The notes: generated from the letters alone by a model not told the origin. Shown: positions 15,267-24,349, counted from the first letter of the stretch. The stretch: DNA of 31,523 bases from Janthinobacterium agaricidamnosum NBRC 102515 = DSM 9628 (GCF_000723165.1 NZ_HG322949.1:2802896-2834418), one strand, 5' to 3'. Translations and numbers: made by a program.

Positions 15267-16067
15267 ATGCATCACCTTCGCTCCCTATTCATTATCGGCC
15301 TGGGCCTGGGCCTCGGCTTCACCGCTTGCGCCGCGCAGGCCCAGAGCTCGATCCCGCCGACCGCCACCCCGCAACCTGGCCAGGTGCTGGTCAGCGGCAC
15401 CGTGCCCGACGAAGCCAGCAAGGCCAGCGTGCTGGCCAAACTGCGCGAACTGTACGGCGCCGACAAGGTCGTCGACCAGATCGCCGTCGGCCAGGTGGCC
15501 TTGCCGGCCAACTGGAACGGCTACGTGCAAAAACTGATCTCGCCTAATTTAAAGCAGATCAGCCGCGGCCAGCTGACCATCGACGGCAGCGTGGTCAGCG
15601 TGCGCGGCGAAGTGGCGAATGAAGCCCAGCGCCAGAAGATCGCCAGCGACATCGCCACCAGCCTGAACCCGACCTACACCGTCAACAACGGCTTGCGGGT
15701 ATCGGCCGCCGAACAGAATATCCTCGACAGCACGCTGGCCAACCGCATCATCGAATTCGAAAGCGGCAAGGCCACGCTGACGCCGTCGGGCCGCGCCATC
15801 CTCGATGAAATGAGCGTGGCGATGCAAAAACTAAAAGACCGCAAGGTCGAAGTGATCGGCCATACCGACAACCAGGGCTTGCGCATCAGCAACCAGAACC
15901 TGAGCCAGGCGCGCGCCGAGGCGGTCAAGTTCTATCTCGGCAGCAAGGGCATCAACGGCGACTTGCTGACCGCGTCCGGCCAGGGCCCGGACCGGCCGAT
16001 CGCCAGCAACGACAGCGCCGAAGGCCGCGCGCGCAACCGCCGCATCGAATTCCGCATGGCGCAATAA
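15267..16067 (+). CDS. OmpA-family protein with BON-like repeats (T6SS cell-wall anchor candidate)
   Basis: This is a 266-residue exported protein. The signal peptide spans ~1-25 (cleavage AQA/QSS); a C at position 21 sits in a poor lipobox, so lipidation is unlikely. Residues ~35-145 contain two beta-alpha units resembling BON domains (VLVSGTVPDEASKASVLAKL and LTIDGSVVSVRGEVANEA). Residues ~150-266 form the OmpA C-terminal peptidoglycan-binding domain (IIEFESGKATLTPSG, VIGHTDNQG, NLSQARAEAVKFYL, RARNRRIEFR). It probably anchors the secretion machine to the cell wall, supplying the function that in some systems is fused to TssL as a TagL-like domain. The start at 15267 is preferred over a longer frame inside tagF because it begins the signal peptide. 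Confidence 0.88.
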   Translation: MHHLRSLFIIGLGLGLGFTACAAQAQSSIPPTATPQPGQVLVSGTVPDEASKASVLAKLRELYGADKVVDQIAVGQVALPANWNGYVQKLISPNLKQISRGQLTIDGSVVSVRGEVANEAQRQKIASDIATSLNPTYTVNNGLRVSAAEQNILDSTLANRIIEFESGKATLTPSGRAILDEMSVAMQKLKDRKVEVIGHTDNQGLRISNQNLSQARAEAVKFYLGSKGINGDLLTASGQGPDRPIASNDSAEGRARNRRIEFRMAQ

Positions 16068-16096
16068 GCGCCGGCCATTGATATCAAGAGGAGCAT

Positions 16097-17149
16097 ATGT
16101 TTTCAGCTGAACAATTACTGAATCCGATCAGCGACACCCAGCCGGCCGGCGACGACCTGGCGTTTTCGCCGGAACTCGACGCCATCACGCTGGCGCGCAA
16201 GTTCGACGATCCATCGCTCGACCAGGGCGAATGGGTCACCGAATTGAAGGAGGCGGACTGGGGCTTTGTCGTGCAGCGCTGCGCCGCGCTGCTGGAAAAG
16301 AACAGCAAGGACTTGCGGCTGGCGGTCTGGCTGACCGAAGCCGGCGCCAAGAAACACCATCTGCGCGGCCTGGGGGAAGGCTTGCGCGTGCTGGCCGGCC
16401 TGTGCGACGATTACTGGGACCTGGGTCTGTATCCGGAAGCCGACGATGGCGACCAGGACCAGCGCATCGGCAACCTGAGCTGGATCCTGGCGCGCATCCC
16501 GGCCCTGCTGCGCGAGATTCCGCTGACCGAGAGCGGCGCCTACTCCACCATCGATTTTGAAGTGGCGCGCAAGCACGCCAGCCAGAACGAGAATGGCCGG
16601 CCGCCGGCCAACGGCGTCAAATTGTCCGATATGGACAATGCCAAGCGCAACAACTCGGTACGTTTTTGCGCCGCGTTCACGGCCGACGCTCAATACTGCA
16701 TCGACGCCTTGCAGCAGCTGGAACAGGCCACCGACGCCCGCCTGGGCCAGGACAGCCCGGGGTTTTCCGCCGCGCGCGAAGCGCTGCAAGACATGCTGCG
16801 GCTGATGCCTGCCGCACCCGCCGCGACACTGGCGGCCGCGCCGGCCGCCAGTGCGCATCCTTCAGCCCCGGCCGCTACTCACGGGAGTGCAGCAGCGATG
16901 ACATCCATTCCGGCCGGACCGCCCGGCGCCATCCATACCCGGGCCCAGGCGATCGACCAGTTGCGCGCGGTGGCCCGGTTCTTCCGCCAGACCGAACCGC
17001 ACAGCCCGGTGTCCTACTTCGCCGACAAGGCCGCCAACGCCGCCGACCAGGACCTGCACAGCTGGCTGCGCTCGGTGGTCAAGGATCCGGGCTCGCTGGC
17101 GCATATCGAGGAATTGCTGGGGGTGCAGCCGCCGCCTGGGCAACATTAA
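16097..17149 (+). CDS. tssA: TssA (ImpA family) sheath-assembly cap protein
   Basis: This is a 350-residue cytoplasmic protein. The N-terminal ImpA_N domain (~1-120) shows LLNPISDTQPAGDDLAFSPE and a CDDYWDLGLYPEADDGDQDQ motif. A middle helical part and an Ala/Pro-rich linker (~235-275) follow, then a short C-terminal helical domain (DQLRAVARFFRQTEPHSPVS). TssA binds the baseplate and membrane complex and guides tube and sheath polymerisation. The short C-terminus places it with the smaller TssA forms. A strong AAGAGGAG ribosome-binding site lies 3 nt before the ATG. It is the last gene of the plus-strand tssM operon; no terminator hairpin is seen right after it. Confidence 0.95.
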   Translation: MFSAEQLLNPISDTQPAGDDLAFSPELDAITLARKFDDPSLDQGEWVTELKEADWGFVVQRCAALLEKNSKDLRLAVWLTEAGAKKHHLRGLGEGLRVLAGLCDDYWDLGLYPEADDGDQDQRIGNLSWILARIPALLREIPLTESGAYSTIDFEVARKHASQNENGRPPANGVKLSDMDNAKRNNSVRFCAAFTADAQYCIDALQQLEQATDARLGQDSPGFSAAREALQDMLRLMPAAPAATLAAAPAASAHPSAPAATHGSAAAMTSIPAGPPGAIHTRAQAIDQLRAVARFFRQTEPHSPVSYFADKAANAADQDLHSWLRSVVKDPGSLAHIEELLGVQPPPGQH

Positions 17150-17208
17150 CCCTGCTGGCGTGACCGGGCCGGCCCTGCACTGGCCTGTTCCTTCACGCAA
17201 ATAATGTA

Positions 17209-17479
17209 ATGAAAAATAGCAACACTTCTTGCGGGCTCCATGCTCACGGGTCTGGCGCAAGCTGAAGCGATCAGCGAGGATAAGCGCGGCGGCCATGCCA
17301 CCGGCCAGGTGGCGCTGGATTTTACCTTCGTGTCCCGGCGTAGCGAGGGCGGCTTGCGGAAAATCACGTTCGCGCTGAACCAGGCGCCGGGAAGCGTGCC
17401 TAAAAAGCACATCGGTCATTCACTGCTGGCCGTTGGTCCCGACGCAAAAGCGGTGTCGACATTTTCCCGGCCGCGCTGA
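17209..17479 (+). pseudogene. Small secreted protein with frame-disrupted signal peptide
   Basis: From an ATG at 17209 the frame reads only 18 codons. In the next frame, however, a good signal peptide appears (KIATLLAGSMLTGLAQA), followed by ~70 polar residues ending at TGA 17477-17479. Removing one A from the A5 run at 17212-17216 would join ATG to that signal peptide. The only ATG within the open frame (17240) falls inside the hydrophobic core. The product is not recognised. It is either a one-base frameshift pseudogene, a homopolymer error, or a gene starting internally. No ribosome-binding site is obvious. It lies in the 1.1-kb stretch that separates two T6SS operons. Confidence 0.4.
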
Positions 17480-17528
17480 TCTTGCGCAGGCGCCGCCCCG
17501 CGTGCCGCCGGCCCCCTAGCCGGATTCC

Positions 17529-17567
17529 TGATAGCAAGCCGCCGCTAGCGCGATGGCTTGCTCATCA
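17529..17567. terminator. Long hairpin between convergent genes
   Basis: AGCAAGCC (17533-17540) pairs perfectly with GGCTTGCT (17555-17562). Outer TGAT/ATCA pairs extend the stem to 12 bp with one bulged C. The loop is 14 nt. No T tract follows on either strand. Its place just beyond the cupin gene stop (minus strand) and after the small secreted-protein remnant fits a transcription-end structure. Confidence 0.45.
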
Positions 17568-17575
17568 CACACTGA

Positions 17576-18028
17576 TTACAGGCCTTGCTTTTTAGCGGCG
17601 TCAGCGTCATAGATGACGTAGATTTTGGAATATCCCGCCGTTTCGAATATACCGACCCAACCTTTGGGAATGGTTACCGACTCTCCGGCATTCACGGTCA
17701 GGACCGAGCCATCGGGCGATGTCAGCTTGACGCCGCCCGATATAAAGTAGAGAAACTCATCGTGATCGAGTCCGGGGGCCTTGTTTTCTTCGCGCATCGG
17801 GCCGGATTTGTACATCCCGGTCTGGAACGCCTTATCCTGCGAGTCGTAGGTCACGACATCGGTGGACGCCACGCCGTTCGCATTGTCCTTGACGGCAGTC
17901 GGACGCGCATAAATGGCGCCGCCGATGTCAGCTTTCGACGACTTTACCGGCTTGATCACCTCGGCATTCGCAGCGCCGCCACAGAGGATGGACATCATTA
18001 AAAGGGCTGAAATAGTTATTTGTTTCAT
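17576..18028 (-). CDS. Exported cupin-domain protein
   Basis: This is a 150-residue protein with a signal peptide (residues 1-22, cleavage ANA/E) and a single small cupin barrel. The core spans ~70-140: ...APGLDHDEFLYFISGGVKL, then LTVNAGESVTIPKGWVGIFE, resembling the Cupin_3/DUF861 pattern. The residue at the usual first metal-binding His position is not clear (DHDEF offers H and E), so metal binding is uncertain. Substrate unknown. It is transcribed toward the tssA end and lies between the two T6SS operons with no shared promoter, so a T6SS role is not indicated. A TTGACA box lies upstream on the minus strand (18075-18070) but lacks a good -10. The ribosome-binding site is weak. Base composition is somewhat less GC-rich than its neighbours. 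Confidence 0.8.
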   Translation of the reverse strand: MKQITISALLMMSILCGGAANAEVIKPVKSSKADIGGAIYARPTAVKDNANGVASTDVVTYDSQDKAFQTGMYKSGPMREENKAPGLDHDEFLYFISGGVKLTSPDGSVLTVNAGESVTIPKGWVGIFETAGYSKIYVIYDADAAKKQGL

Positions 18029-18245
18029 TTTTTATTTGTTCGTTTGTGTCATTGTTTAGCGGGTAGATGTGTCAACGAGGGCATCAGTTCTCGCCCCCGG
18101 CAAAACACAGACCCATACTTTGGTCGGCAGGGGGTGAACCGCCAAGTGCGGCGCCACTGGTTCGAGCCAGGTCGCCCAATGCCGCGCAACAGTATAGTAG
18201 ATTATGCGCCAAAGCGGCGCGCCGCAAGACAGGGCCGTACCCGGC

Positions 18246-20909
18246 TTACCTGATCGTATACTTGAACTGCCCCTGCTTGCTGGCGCTGACCTTGATCTTG
18301 CCGATCGCCGCGCCTTCGGCCATCCTGGCCAGCACCGATTCGGCGATTTCGGGCAGCAAGGTGCCGTTCAGGATATTGTCGACGTTGCGCGCGCCGGAAT
18401 CGACTTCGGTGCAGCGCGCCAGTACCGCCTCCACCAGCGCGTCATCGTGGCTGAACTCGGCCTTGTGGTTGAGCGCGATGCGCTGCGCGATCTTGCGCAG
18501 TTTCAAGCCGATGATCCTGACCAGCACGTCGTCCGAAATCGGGTAGAACGGGATCACTTTCAAGCGTCCCAGGAAGGCCGGCTTGAATGCCTTGACCAGT
18601 TGCGGACGGATTTTTTCTTCCAGTTGCTCCACCGTCGGCAAGTCGGCCGGCGCCACGTTCAGGCACGCTTGCATCAGCGTGCCCGATCCGACGTTCGAGG
18701 TCAGGATGATAATCGTGTTCTTGAAGTCGATCTCGCGCCCTTCCGCGTCGTCCAGCACGCCCTTGTCGAATACCTGGAAGAACAGTTCGAGCACGTCCGG
18801 ATGGGCTTTTTCGACTTCATCGAGCAGCACCACGCTGTACGGGTTGCGCCGCACCGCCTCGGTCAGCACGCCGCCTTCGCCGTAACCGACGTAGCCCGGC
18901 GGCGAACCCTTCAGGCCGGACACGCTGTGCGCTTCCTGATATTCGCTCATATTAATCGTGATCAGCTTGCGTTCGCCGCCGTACAGCACGTCGGCCAGCG
19001 CCAGTGCGGTTTCGGTCTTGCCGACGCCGGACGGGCCGACGAACAGGAACACGCCTTTCGGTTTGTTCGGGTCGTCCAGGTTGGCGCGCGCGGTGCGCAC
19101 CCGCTGCGCCACCGCGTCGATCGCATGCGACTGGCCCAGCACGCGCTCTTCCAGCATGTCCTTCAGCTTCAGCACGGTGCGGATTTCATCCTTGACCATT
19201 TTGCCGAGCGGGATGCCGGTCCAGCCGGCGACGATTTCCGCCACCACGTGGCCGTCGACCTGCACCGGCACCATCGGCGTTTCGCCTTGCAATTCGCGCA
19301 AGTCGGACAGCAGCGCCTGCAAGTCCTTGCCCTGGCTGGCGTCCGGTTTAGCGCCCTCGCCGCTTTCGAGCGCCAGCCGGGCCGCCTTGATGTGTTCGGT
19401 CAGCGCTTTTTCGGTTTCCCAGCGCGCCGCCAGCGCCGTGTGTTCGGCCGCGGCCGCGCTGCGCGCCGCGCGCAAGTCCTTCAGGCGGGCCGGGTGGCTG
19501 GCGCCGCTACTTTCTTCGCGTTCCAGCGCGGCCGCCTCGGCGTCGATGCGCTCCAGTTTCTTGGCCAGGTTTTCAATCAGCGCCGGGGTCGCGCTTTGTC
19601 CCAGCGCGACTTTCGCGCAGGCGGTGTCGAGCACGCTGATGGCCTTGTCCGGTAGCTGGCGGCCCATGATGTAGCGGTGCGACAGCCGCACCGCCTCGGT
19701 GATGGCTTCGTCGTAGACCCGCACATTGAAGTGTTTTTCCATCAGCGGCGCCATGCCGCGCAACATGGCGCAAGCCAGTTCTTCGCTCGGCTCTTCAATC
19801 TTGACGACCTGGAAGCGGCGCGCCAGTGCCGCGTCTTTTTCAAAGTATTTCTTGTATTCGCCCCAGGTGGTGGCGGCGATGGTGCGCAATTCGCCGCGCG
19901 CCAGCGCCGGTTTCAGCAGGTTGGCGGCATCGTTCTGGCCGGCCGTGCCGCCGGCGCCTATCATGGTGTGGGCTTCGTCGATGAACAGGATGATCGCGTG
20001 CGGGCTTTTCTTGACTTCGTCGATGACGTTTTTAAGGCGGTTTTCAAACTCGCCCTTGACGCTGGCGCCCGCTTGCAGCAAGCCCATGTCGAGCGTATGG
20101 ATTTCGACGCCCTTCAAGACGTCCGGCACGTCGTCCAGCGCGATGCGCAGCGCCAGGCCCTCGACCACCGCGGTCTTGCCGACGCCGGCCTCGCCGGTCA
20201 GGATCGGATTATTCTGGCGCCGGCGCATCAGGATATCGATGGCCTGGCGGATTTCCATGTCGCGCCCGATCACCGGGTCGACCTTGCCGTCGCGCGCGCG
20301 CTGCGTCAGATTGGTGGTGAACTGGTCCAGCGCCGGGGTTTTCGACGCGGCCGCCTTGCCAGCCAGTTCGCCGACCGGGTCGCTGCCCTGCTCCAGTTCG
20401 GCAGCGCCATCGGCCAGCGCCACCGCTTCCTGCGACCCGTCGCTGATCTTGTCCAGCTTATGTTTTAAATCGTCGAGGTTGAACTTGTTGAACAGTTTCG
20501 AACCGCGGTAGGCCAGTTGCGCCAGTTCCGGCTCGGTCAGCAGCGCTTGCAGCAAGTGCGCGCTGCGAATGCTGGCCTGGCGTCCGGCCTGCAAGTCGAG
20601 CGAGGCGATCAGCCAGGCGTGCTCGAACAGCTTCGGCAGGCGGGCCGAAAATACCGGCGTGCGCGCATTGCCGGTTTGCAGCCGCGCCACTTCGGCCTGC
20701 AAGTCGGCTTCCAGCATGCTGACGCTGATGCCGCTCTTACGGGCGATCACGACAAAATCGCTGTTCGGCTGTTCCAGCAAGGCCAGGAACAAGTGCTCCA
20801 GGTCGACTTCATATTGGCCGAGACCGACGCAGATGCTGGCCGCGCGGGTCGCGGCGATGCGGCTGGTATCGTTCAGCTTGCTGATCAGTGTCTTCAGATT
20901 GATGCTCAT
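18246..20909 (-). CDS. tssH: TssH (ClpV) AAA+ ATPase
   Basis: This is an 887-residue ClpB/Hsp100-type unfoldase that disassembles contracted TssB/C sheaths for reuse. The N-terminal Clp repeat domain (~1-150, with the ClpV-style start INLKTLISKLNDTSRIA) is followed by AAA1 with Walker A GEAGVGKTA at 239-247 and Walker B ILFIDEAH at 308-314. A coiled middle domain spans ~400-530. AAA2 has Walker A GPSGVGKTE near 625 and a VVLLDEVEKAHPDV Walker B. The C-terminal small domain is complete. Both ATPase sites look intact. It is the last gene of the minus-strand operon, 43 bp after tssG, with GGGGA upstream of the ATG. Confidence 0.97.
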   Translation of the reverse strand: MSINLKTLISKLNDTSRIAATRAASICVGLGQYEVDLEHLFLALLEQPNSDFVVIARKSGISVSMLEADLQAEVARLQTGNARTPVFSARLPKLFEHAWLIASLDLQAGRQASIRSAHLLQALLTEPELAQLAYRGSKLFNKFNLDDLKHKLDKISDGSQEAVALADGAAELEQGSDPVGELAGKAAASKTPALDQFTTNLTQRARDGKVDPVIGRDMEIRQAIDILMRRRQNNPILTGEAGVGKTAVVEGLALRIALDDVPDVLKGVEIHTLDMGLLQAGASVKGEFENRLKNVIDEVKKSPHAIILFIDEAHTMIGAGGTAGQNDAANLLKPALARGELRTIAATTWGEYKKYFEKDAALARRFQVVKIEEPSEELACAMLRGMAPLMEKHFNVRVYDEAITEAVRLSHRYIMGRQLPDKAISVLDTACAKVALGQSATPALIENLAKKLERIDAEAAALEREESSGASHPARLKDLRAARSAAAAEHTALAARWETEKALTEHIKAARLALESGEGAKPDASQGKDLQALLSDLRELQGETPMVPVQVDGHVVAEIVAGWTGIPLGKMVKDEIRTVLKLKDMLEERVLGQSHAIDAVAQRVRTARANLDDPNKPKGVFLFVGPSGVGKTETALALADVLYGGERKLITINMSEYQEAHSVSGLKGSPPGYVGYGEGGVLTEAVRRNPYSVVLLDEVEKAHPDVLELFFQVFDKGVLDDAEGREIDFKNTIIILTSNVGSGTLMQACLNVAPADLPTVEQLEEKIRPQLVKAFKPAFLGRLKVIPFYPISDDVLVRIIGLKLRKIAQRIALNHKAEFSHDDALVEAVLARCTEVDSGARNVDNILNGTLLPEIAESVLARMAEGAAIGKIKVSASKQGQFKYTIR

Positions 20910-20952
20910 TGGCGGTATCCCCGTGATTAGATAAATTCAGTAGATGGATGTT

Positions 20953-22035
20953 TTATAGCGCATGGATCTCGTAACGCACGTCGGCCCGGTCTTGCGGATG
21001 ACCGCCGGTGATCAGGAAACTGTCCCAGCCCAGCCGCCCGCCGGCGCGTTGGCTGTCCAAGCTGGTACCTTGCACGTCGGCGGCGCGCAACACCAGCTGC
21101 ACTTCGTATTCGAGGCACAGGCCGGTAAACATGGTCAGCATCTTTTCCAGCGCGCGCGCCGCCTTGCCGCCCGGCAGGAAGGATTCAAAATGCTGGCGCG
21201 CCAGCGGGCCGACCGTCAGGCGCATCCGCAAATCGCGCTGCCAGACCCGCGCGCCAACCATCGCGGTGGCGCCGAGCACGGCATTGTTGCCGCCCAAGGT
21301 GCTTTGCTGGCTGGCCGGCACGTCGTACCAGCAGCCGACGAACTGGGTCACCTTGACGGCCTGGCCGAAATATTCGCTGAGCACCTGGGCCATCGATACG
21401 GCCGAGACCGGCCGGTGCGACATGGCGGTGGCGAAATAGCCGACCGACTCATCGAGCACGCCGTCGCCGCCGTCGGACAGCCGGTGTTTCAGCGATTCAT
21501 GGCCGAGGCCGGCCAGCGACAGCAGCAGCGGCAGGAATTTGTCCTTGCCTTCGATCTGGTATTTCAGCTCCAGCCGGTATTTGCGCCACGCCTCATAAAA
21601 CAGGGCCAGCGCCCGATTCGAAAACGTATCGAGGAAGGCGCGCGGGCCGTCGTCTTTTTCATACAGCTGATGGGTGGCGATGCGTTCGGTGTAATGCGCC
21701 GGCAAGCTGCCGGCCGTGCCGAGAAACCCCATGAAGGCCGGCGTCATGCGCACGTATTTCAAGGCGCCGCGCTGCAAGGCGTCGGACAAGGCGCGCGCGT
21801 CGCGCGGCAAGTCCTGCGGTTCCGGCTGCAGGCTTTCCAGCTGGCTGGCCGGAAAATTGAGCGACACCGAATTCTGGAAGCGCAGATAATTGGCGACCGC
21901 GCCGTCATGCGCGACGCCATGGCGCTTGAGCCACAGTTCGAGCATGCGCACCGCCTGGAAATACTGGAAGCGGTACGGCTGCTCGAACAGGCGCTCGATT
22001 ACACTAGGTTCAAATCGCCGCTTCGTGGTGAACAT
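20953..22035 (-). CDS. tssG: TssG baseplate wedge protein
   Basis: This is a 360-residue subunit of the TssE-F-G-K baseplate wedge. The N-terminus SVIERLFEQPYRFQYFQAVR is the family signature, and typical motifs follow (VSLNFPASQLESL, AFMGFLGTAGSLPAHYTE). A late FLPGGKAARALEKML segment also matches. It begins inside the 3' end of tssF (37-bp overlap). No later in-frame ATG before residue 31 could replace the start, so the overlap is real and implies translational coupling. Full length for the family. Confidence 0.95.
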   Translation of the reverse strand: MFTTKRRFEPSVIERLFEQPYRFQYFQAVRMLELWLKRHGVAHDGAVANYLRFQNSVSLNFPASQLESLQPEPQDLPRDARALSDALQRGALKYVRMTPAFMGFLGTAGSLPAHYTERIATHQLYEKDDGPRAFLDTFSNRALALFYEAWRKYRLELKYQIEGKDKFLPLLLSLAGLGHESLKHRLSDGGDGVLDESVGYFATAMSHRPVSAVSMAQVLSEYFGQAVKVTQFVGCWYDVPASQQSTLGGNNAVLGATAMVGARVWQRDLRMRLTVGPLARQHFESFLPGGKAARALEKMLTMFTGLCLEYEVQLVLRAADVQGTSLDSQRAGGRLGWDSFLITGGHPQDRADVRYEIHAL

Positions 22036-23843
22036 CGCAACAGCTCCTCTCCGGTTTTTTTAGATACGATGACCAGTTGCGTAAAGCTGTTGGCGTGAAC
22101 GTACAGGCCGAGAAAACGTTCGACGATATGGGCGAAGGCGTGGATGCCGCTGCCGACAAACGCTTCTTCATCGATGGTCAGGCGCACTTCGACGCCGCGC
22201 ACCAGGCAGGCGAACGGGTTGCCCGGCAGCCAGGCGTTGGCCGCCTTGTGGCTGATCGCGCTGATGCCGCCGATTTGCCGCTGCGACGTGGCCGAACGGG
22301 GCAAGTCGTACAGGGCCAGCATTTCCTGGAACGCTACCAGGCCGCCGCCGGCCAGCGACAGATGGTTCAGCGACAGGTGCGAAATCAGCCGCCAGTGCGC
22401 GCCGCGGCCCCGTTCGAAGCGGTGCGAGGCGGTCGGCTTGCGCAAGAAACTGATGGCGCGCACGCTGGAACCGCCTTCCAGGAACAGGTCGCCGCCGCGC
22501 AAGCCGTACGTCAGCGAGACCGGCAAATCGCGGTTGGTGCACGTCAGTTCCAGGCTCAGCGTATCGGTTTCAATCGCCGCCGGGTCGAAATCGATATCGA
22601 CGATGGAAATCTCGGTTTCGTAACCGGGACTTTTCCGGGCCATCACTTCATCGCGCCGCATGACCCAGTAATGGCCATGCTTTTCCGGCGTTTCGCCGTG
22701 GCGCAGCGAATAAAACGGCCGGAATTCGACCACCGATTCGCCCTGCGGCGTCTGGCGCACCAGTTTTACCGAGTCGATCGCCTGCACTTCAAAGGCGAAA
22801 GCGCGCCGCGCATCGGCCAGTACCGGGTAGCTGGCCGAGGTATGGGTCAGGCGGATCGGGTCGCCGCGCTGCTGGAACAGGTTGACCACCGGCGTGCAGC
22901 CGAGCAGCACATTATTGGTCGACAAGGTACCCAGCATGCGCGCCGCATTCGAATCGGTGCGCATGCCGCTCAGCGCCAGGTGCAAGGTAAAGCTCTGGCA
23001 ATCGTCCGGCAGCACGGCCAGCACGGCGCTCAGGTCGATATCGAAGAAATTGAATTTTTCAGGAAAGCAGAAATATTCGGTCAGCAGCCGGTACGCCGGA
23101 TGCGAACGGGCCGAAAACGGGATCAGCGCTTCGTCTTCGCCAAAACCGGCGGCGCCGACCGGGCTTTTTTGCAGCGGCAGCCAGCGGCCATTGTGCTCCG
23201 GTTCGACATAAGCCTTGACGGTGCGCATGAACAGCGCATCGCGCAGCGCCGCGCAAAACGACGGCTCGCCGTCGATGAATACCCGCAGCGAGGCCAGGCC
23301 CAGCTGGCCGAGTCCTATCTGTTCGGCGCAGCTGTTGATCGTGATCGACAGGCTGGACGTGACGTTCGGCGGCAGCAGCACCGCTTCCGGCGCCTCCATG
23401 ATCGCGGCGAACCAGGCCGCGCTGAGCTCGACCGGCGCCACCGTCACCGGATAGGCGGTGCGGAAGGTGCAGGCCACGCCCTTGACCGGACGGGTGGTCA
23501 GTTCGGTACCGCGCGGCACTTCGGTGGCCGCCGTCAATTGGGCGGCGGCGGTGCTGTAATCCATGCGCGCGATCGAGCACGATGGAAACGGCCGCAAATA
23601 ATGCGGATACAGCACGTCGAACAGCGCCTCGGTGAATTCGGGATAATCGTCGTCGAGGCGCTTCGAAATGCGCGAATTGAGCAGCGCGAACGACTGTATC
23701 ATGCGTTCGATATGCGGATCTTCGCACACTTCGCCGCCGATCAGCAGCCGCCCGGCGATTTTTGGATAGCGTTCCGAGAATTCGCGCGAATAGCGGCGCA
23801 AGAATCCCAGCTCGCGTTCGTAATACGGTAACAATTCTTCCAA
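21999..23843 (-). CDS. tssF: TssF baseplate protein
   Basis: This is a 614-residue baseplate wedge subunit that binds TssG in a 2:1 arrangement. The N-terminus MEELLPYYERELGFLRRYSR, then FSERYPKIAGRLL and DPHIERMIQSFALLNSRI, is diagnostic of the family. Central beta-rich sequence and a C-terminal TSQRQIGGISAISHKAANAW segment are also typical. It starts 2 bp after the tssE stop and overlaps tssG by 37 bp, so tssE-F-G form a tightly coupled set. No disruptions seen. Confidence 0.96.
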   Translation of the reverse strand: MEELLPYYERELGFLRRYSREFSERYPKIAGRLLIGGEVCEDPHIERMIQSFALLNSRISKRLDDDYPEFTEALFDVLYPHYLRPFPSCSIARMDYSTAAAQLTAATEVPRGTELTTRPVKGVACTFRTAYPVTVAPVELSAAWFAAIMEAPEAVLLPPNVTSSLSITINSCAEQIGLGQLGLASLRVFIDGEPSFCAALRDALFMRTVKAYVEPEHNGRWLPLQKSPVGAAGFGEDEALIPFSARSHPAYRLLTEYFCFPEKFNFFDIDLSAVLAVLPDDCQSFTLHLALSGMRTDSNAARMLGTLSTNNVLLGCTPVVNLFQQRGDPIRLTHTSASYPVLADARRAFAFEVQAIDSVKLVRQTPQGESVVEFRPFYSLRHGETPEKHGHYWVMRRDEVMARKSPGYETEISIVDIDFDPAAIETDTLSLELTCTNRDLPVSLTYGLRGGDLFLEGGSSVRAISFLRKPTASHRFERGRGAHWRLISHLSLNHLSLAGGGLVAFQEMLALYDLPRSATSQRQIGGISAISHKAANAWLPGNPFACLVRGVEVRLTIDEEAFVGSGIHAFAHIVERFLGLYVHANSFTQLVIVSKKTGEELLRCSPRSGDLNLV

Positions 23844-23845
23844 GG

Positions 23846-24349
23846 TCAGGCTCCCGACGACGCGGTACGGCGCGCCTTGCTGATGGTGTAATGCAAGCTC
23901 GATGGCTGCAAGATGGCGTCGAAATTGACGGGTTCCTGTGCTGAGTTCAACACCAGCAAGGCGGTAATGGCAAAATTGAGGCGGTTGATCGACCCTTCCT
24001 GCACTTCCAGCGACGCTTGCACATTGCGCAGCCGCGGTTCATGGCGGGCGATGGCTTTTTCCAGGCACTGGCAAATGTAGGCGCGGTCATCCGAGCTCGA
24101 CAGGCTCAGGCCGGCAAAGTCGTTCAAGCCGTAGGTGATGATCGACTTGCCGCATTCGGGGTATTTCTTGAGTATTTCTTCGGGGATCACGGTGCGCGTA
24201 TTGAGCAGCGCTTCCAGGTCGCGCGCCACGGTGTCCTTCATGTCTTCGATCGACATGCGCGTGACGATGCCGCTGCTGGTCACGGTGGACGAACCCTGGA
24301 TGTGGGTATCCATCAGTCGATCGAACAGTCCCGGCGTAAAGCCTTTCAT
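23846..24349 (-). CDS. tssE: TssE (gp25-like) baseplate protein
   Basis: This is a 167-residue homologue of phage T4 gp25 that starts sheath polymerisation on the baseplate. The N-terminal GFTPGLFDRLMD matches the family, as does the gpW/gp25 core (SIEDMKDTVARDLEALLNTR, then YGLNDFAGLSLSSSDD, and RLRNVQASLE with the EPR-like motif HEPRLRNV). An AAGGT ribosome-binding site precedes the ATG. A 119-bp gap separates it from hcp and holds a terminator and a second hairpin, so tssE must be read by read-through or from an internal promoter. Confidence 0.95.
   Translation of the reverse strand: MKGFTPGLFDRLMDTHIQGSSTVTSSGIVTRMSIEDMKDTVARDLEALLNTRTVIPEEILKKYPECGKSIITYGLNDFAGLSLSSSDDRAYICQCLEKAIARHEPRLRNVQASLEVQEGSINRLNFAITALLVLNSAQEPVNFDAILQPSSLHYTISKARRTASSGA

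Noticed and set aside
18140..18180. tRNA-like T-arm (GGTTCGAGCC)
   Set aside because: The loop closes as a 6-nt loop with a 4-bp stem, and no acceptor stem, anticodon arm or D arm can be built around it; only a small imperfect hairpin remains.
18204..19655. Long plus-strand ORF (483 aa) opposite tssH
   Set aside because: It is antisense to the conserved ClpV ATPase domains, the translation is Arg/Gln/His-rich with no recognisable domain, and long antisense ORFs are common in GC-rich codon usage.
22077..23831. Plus-strand ORF (584 aa) opposite tssF
   Set aside because: Covers nearly all of the confirmed tssF gene on the other strand; low-complexity Arg/Gln/Ala composition.
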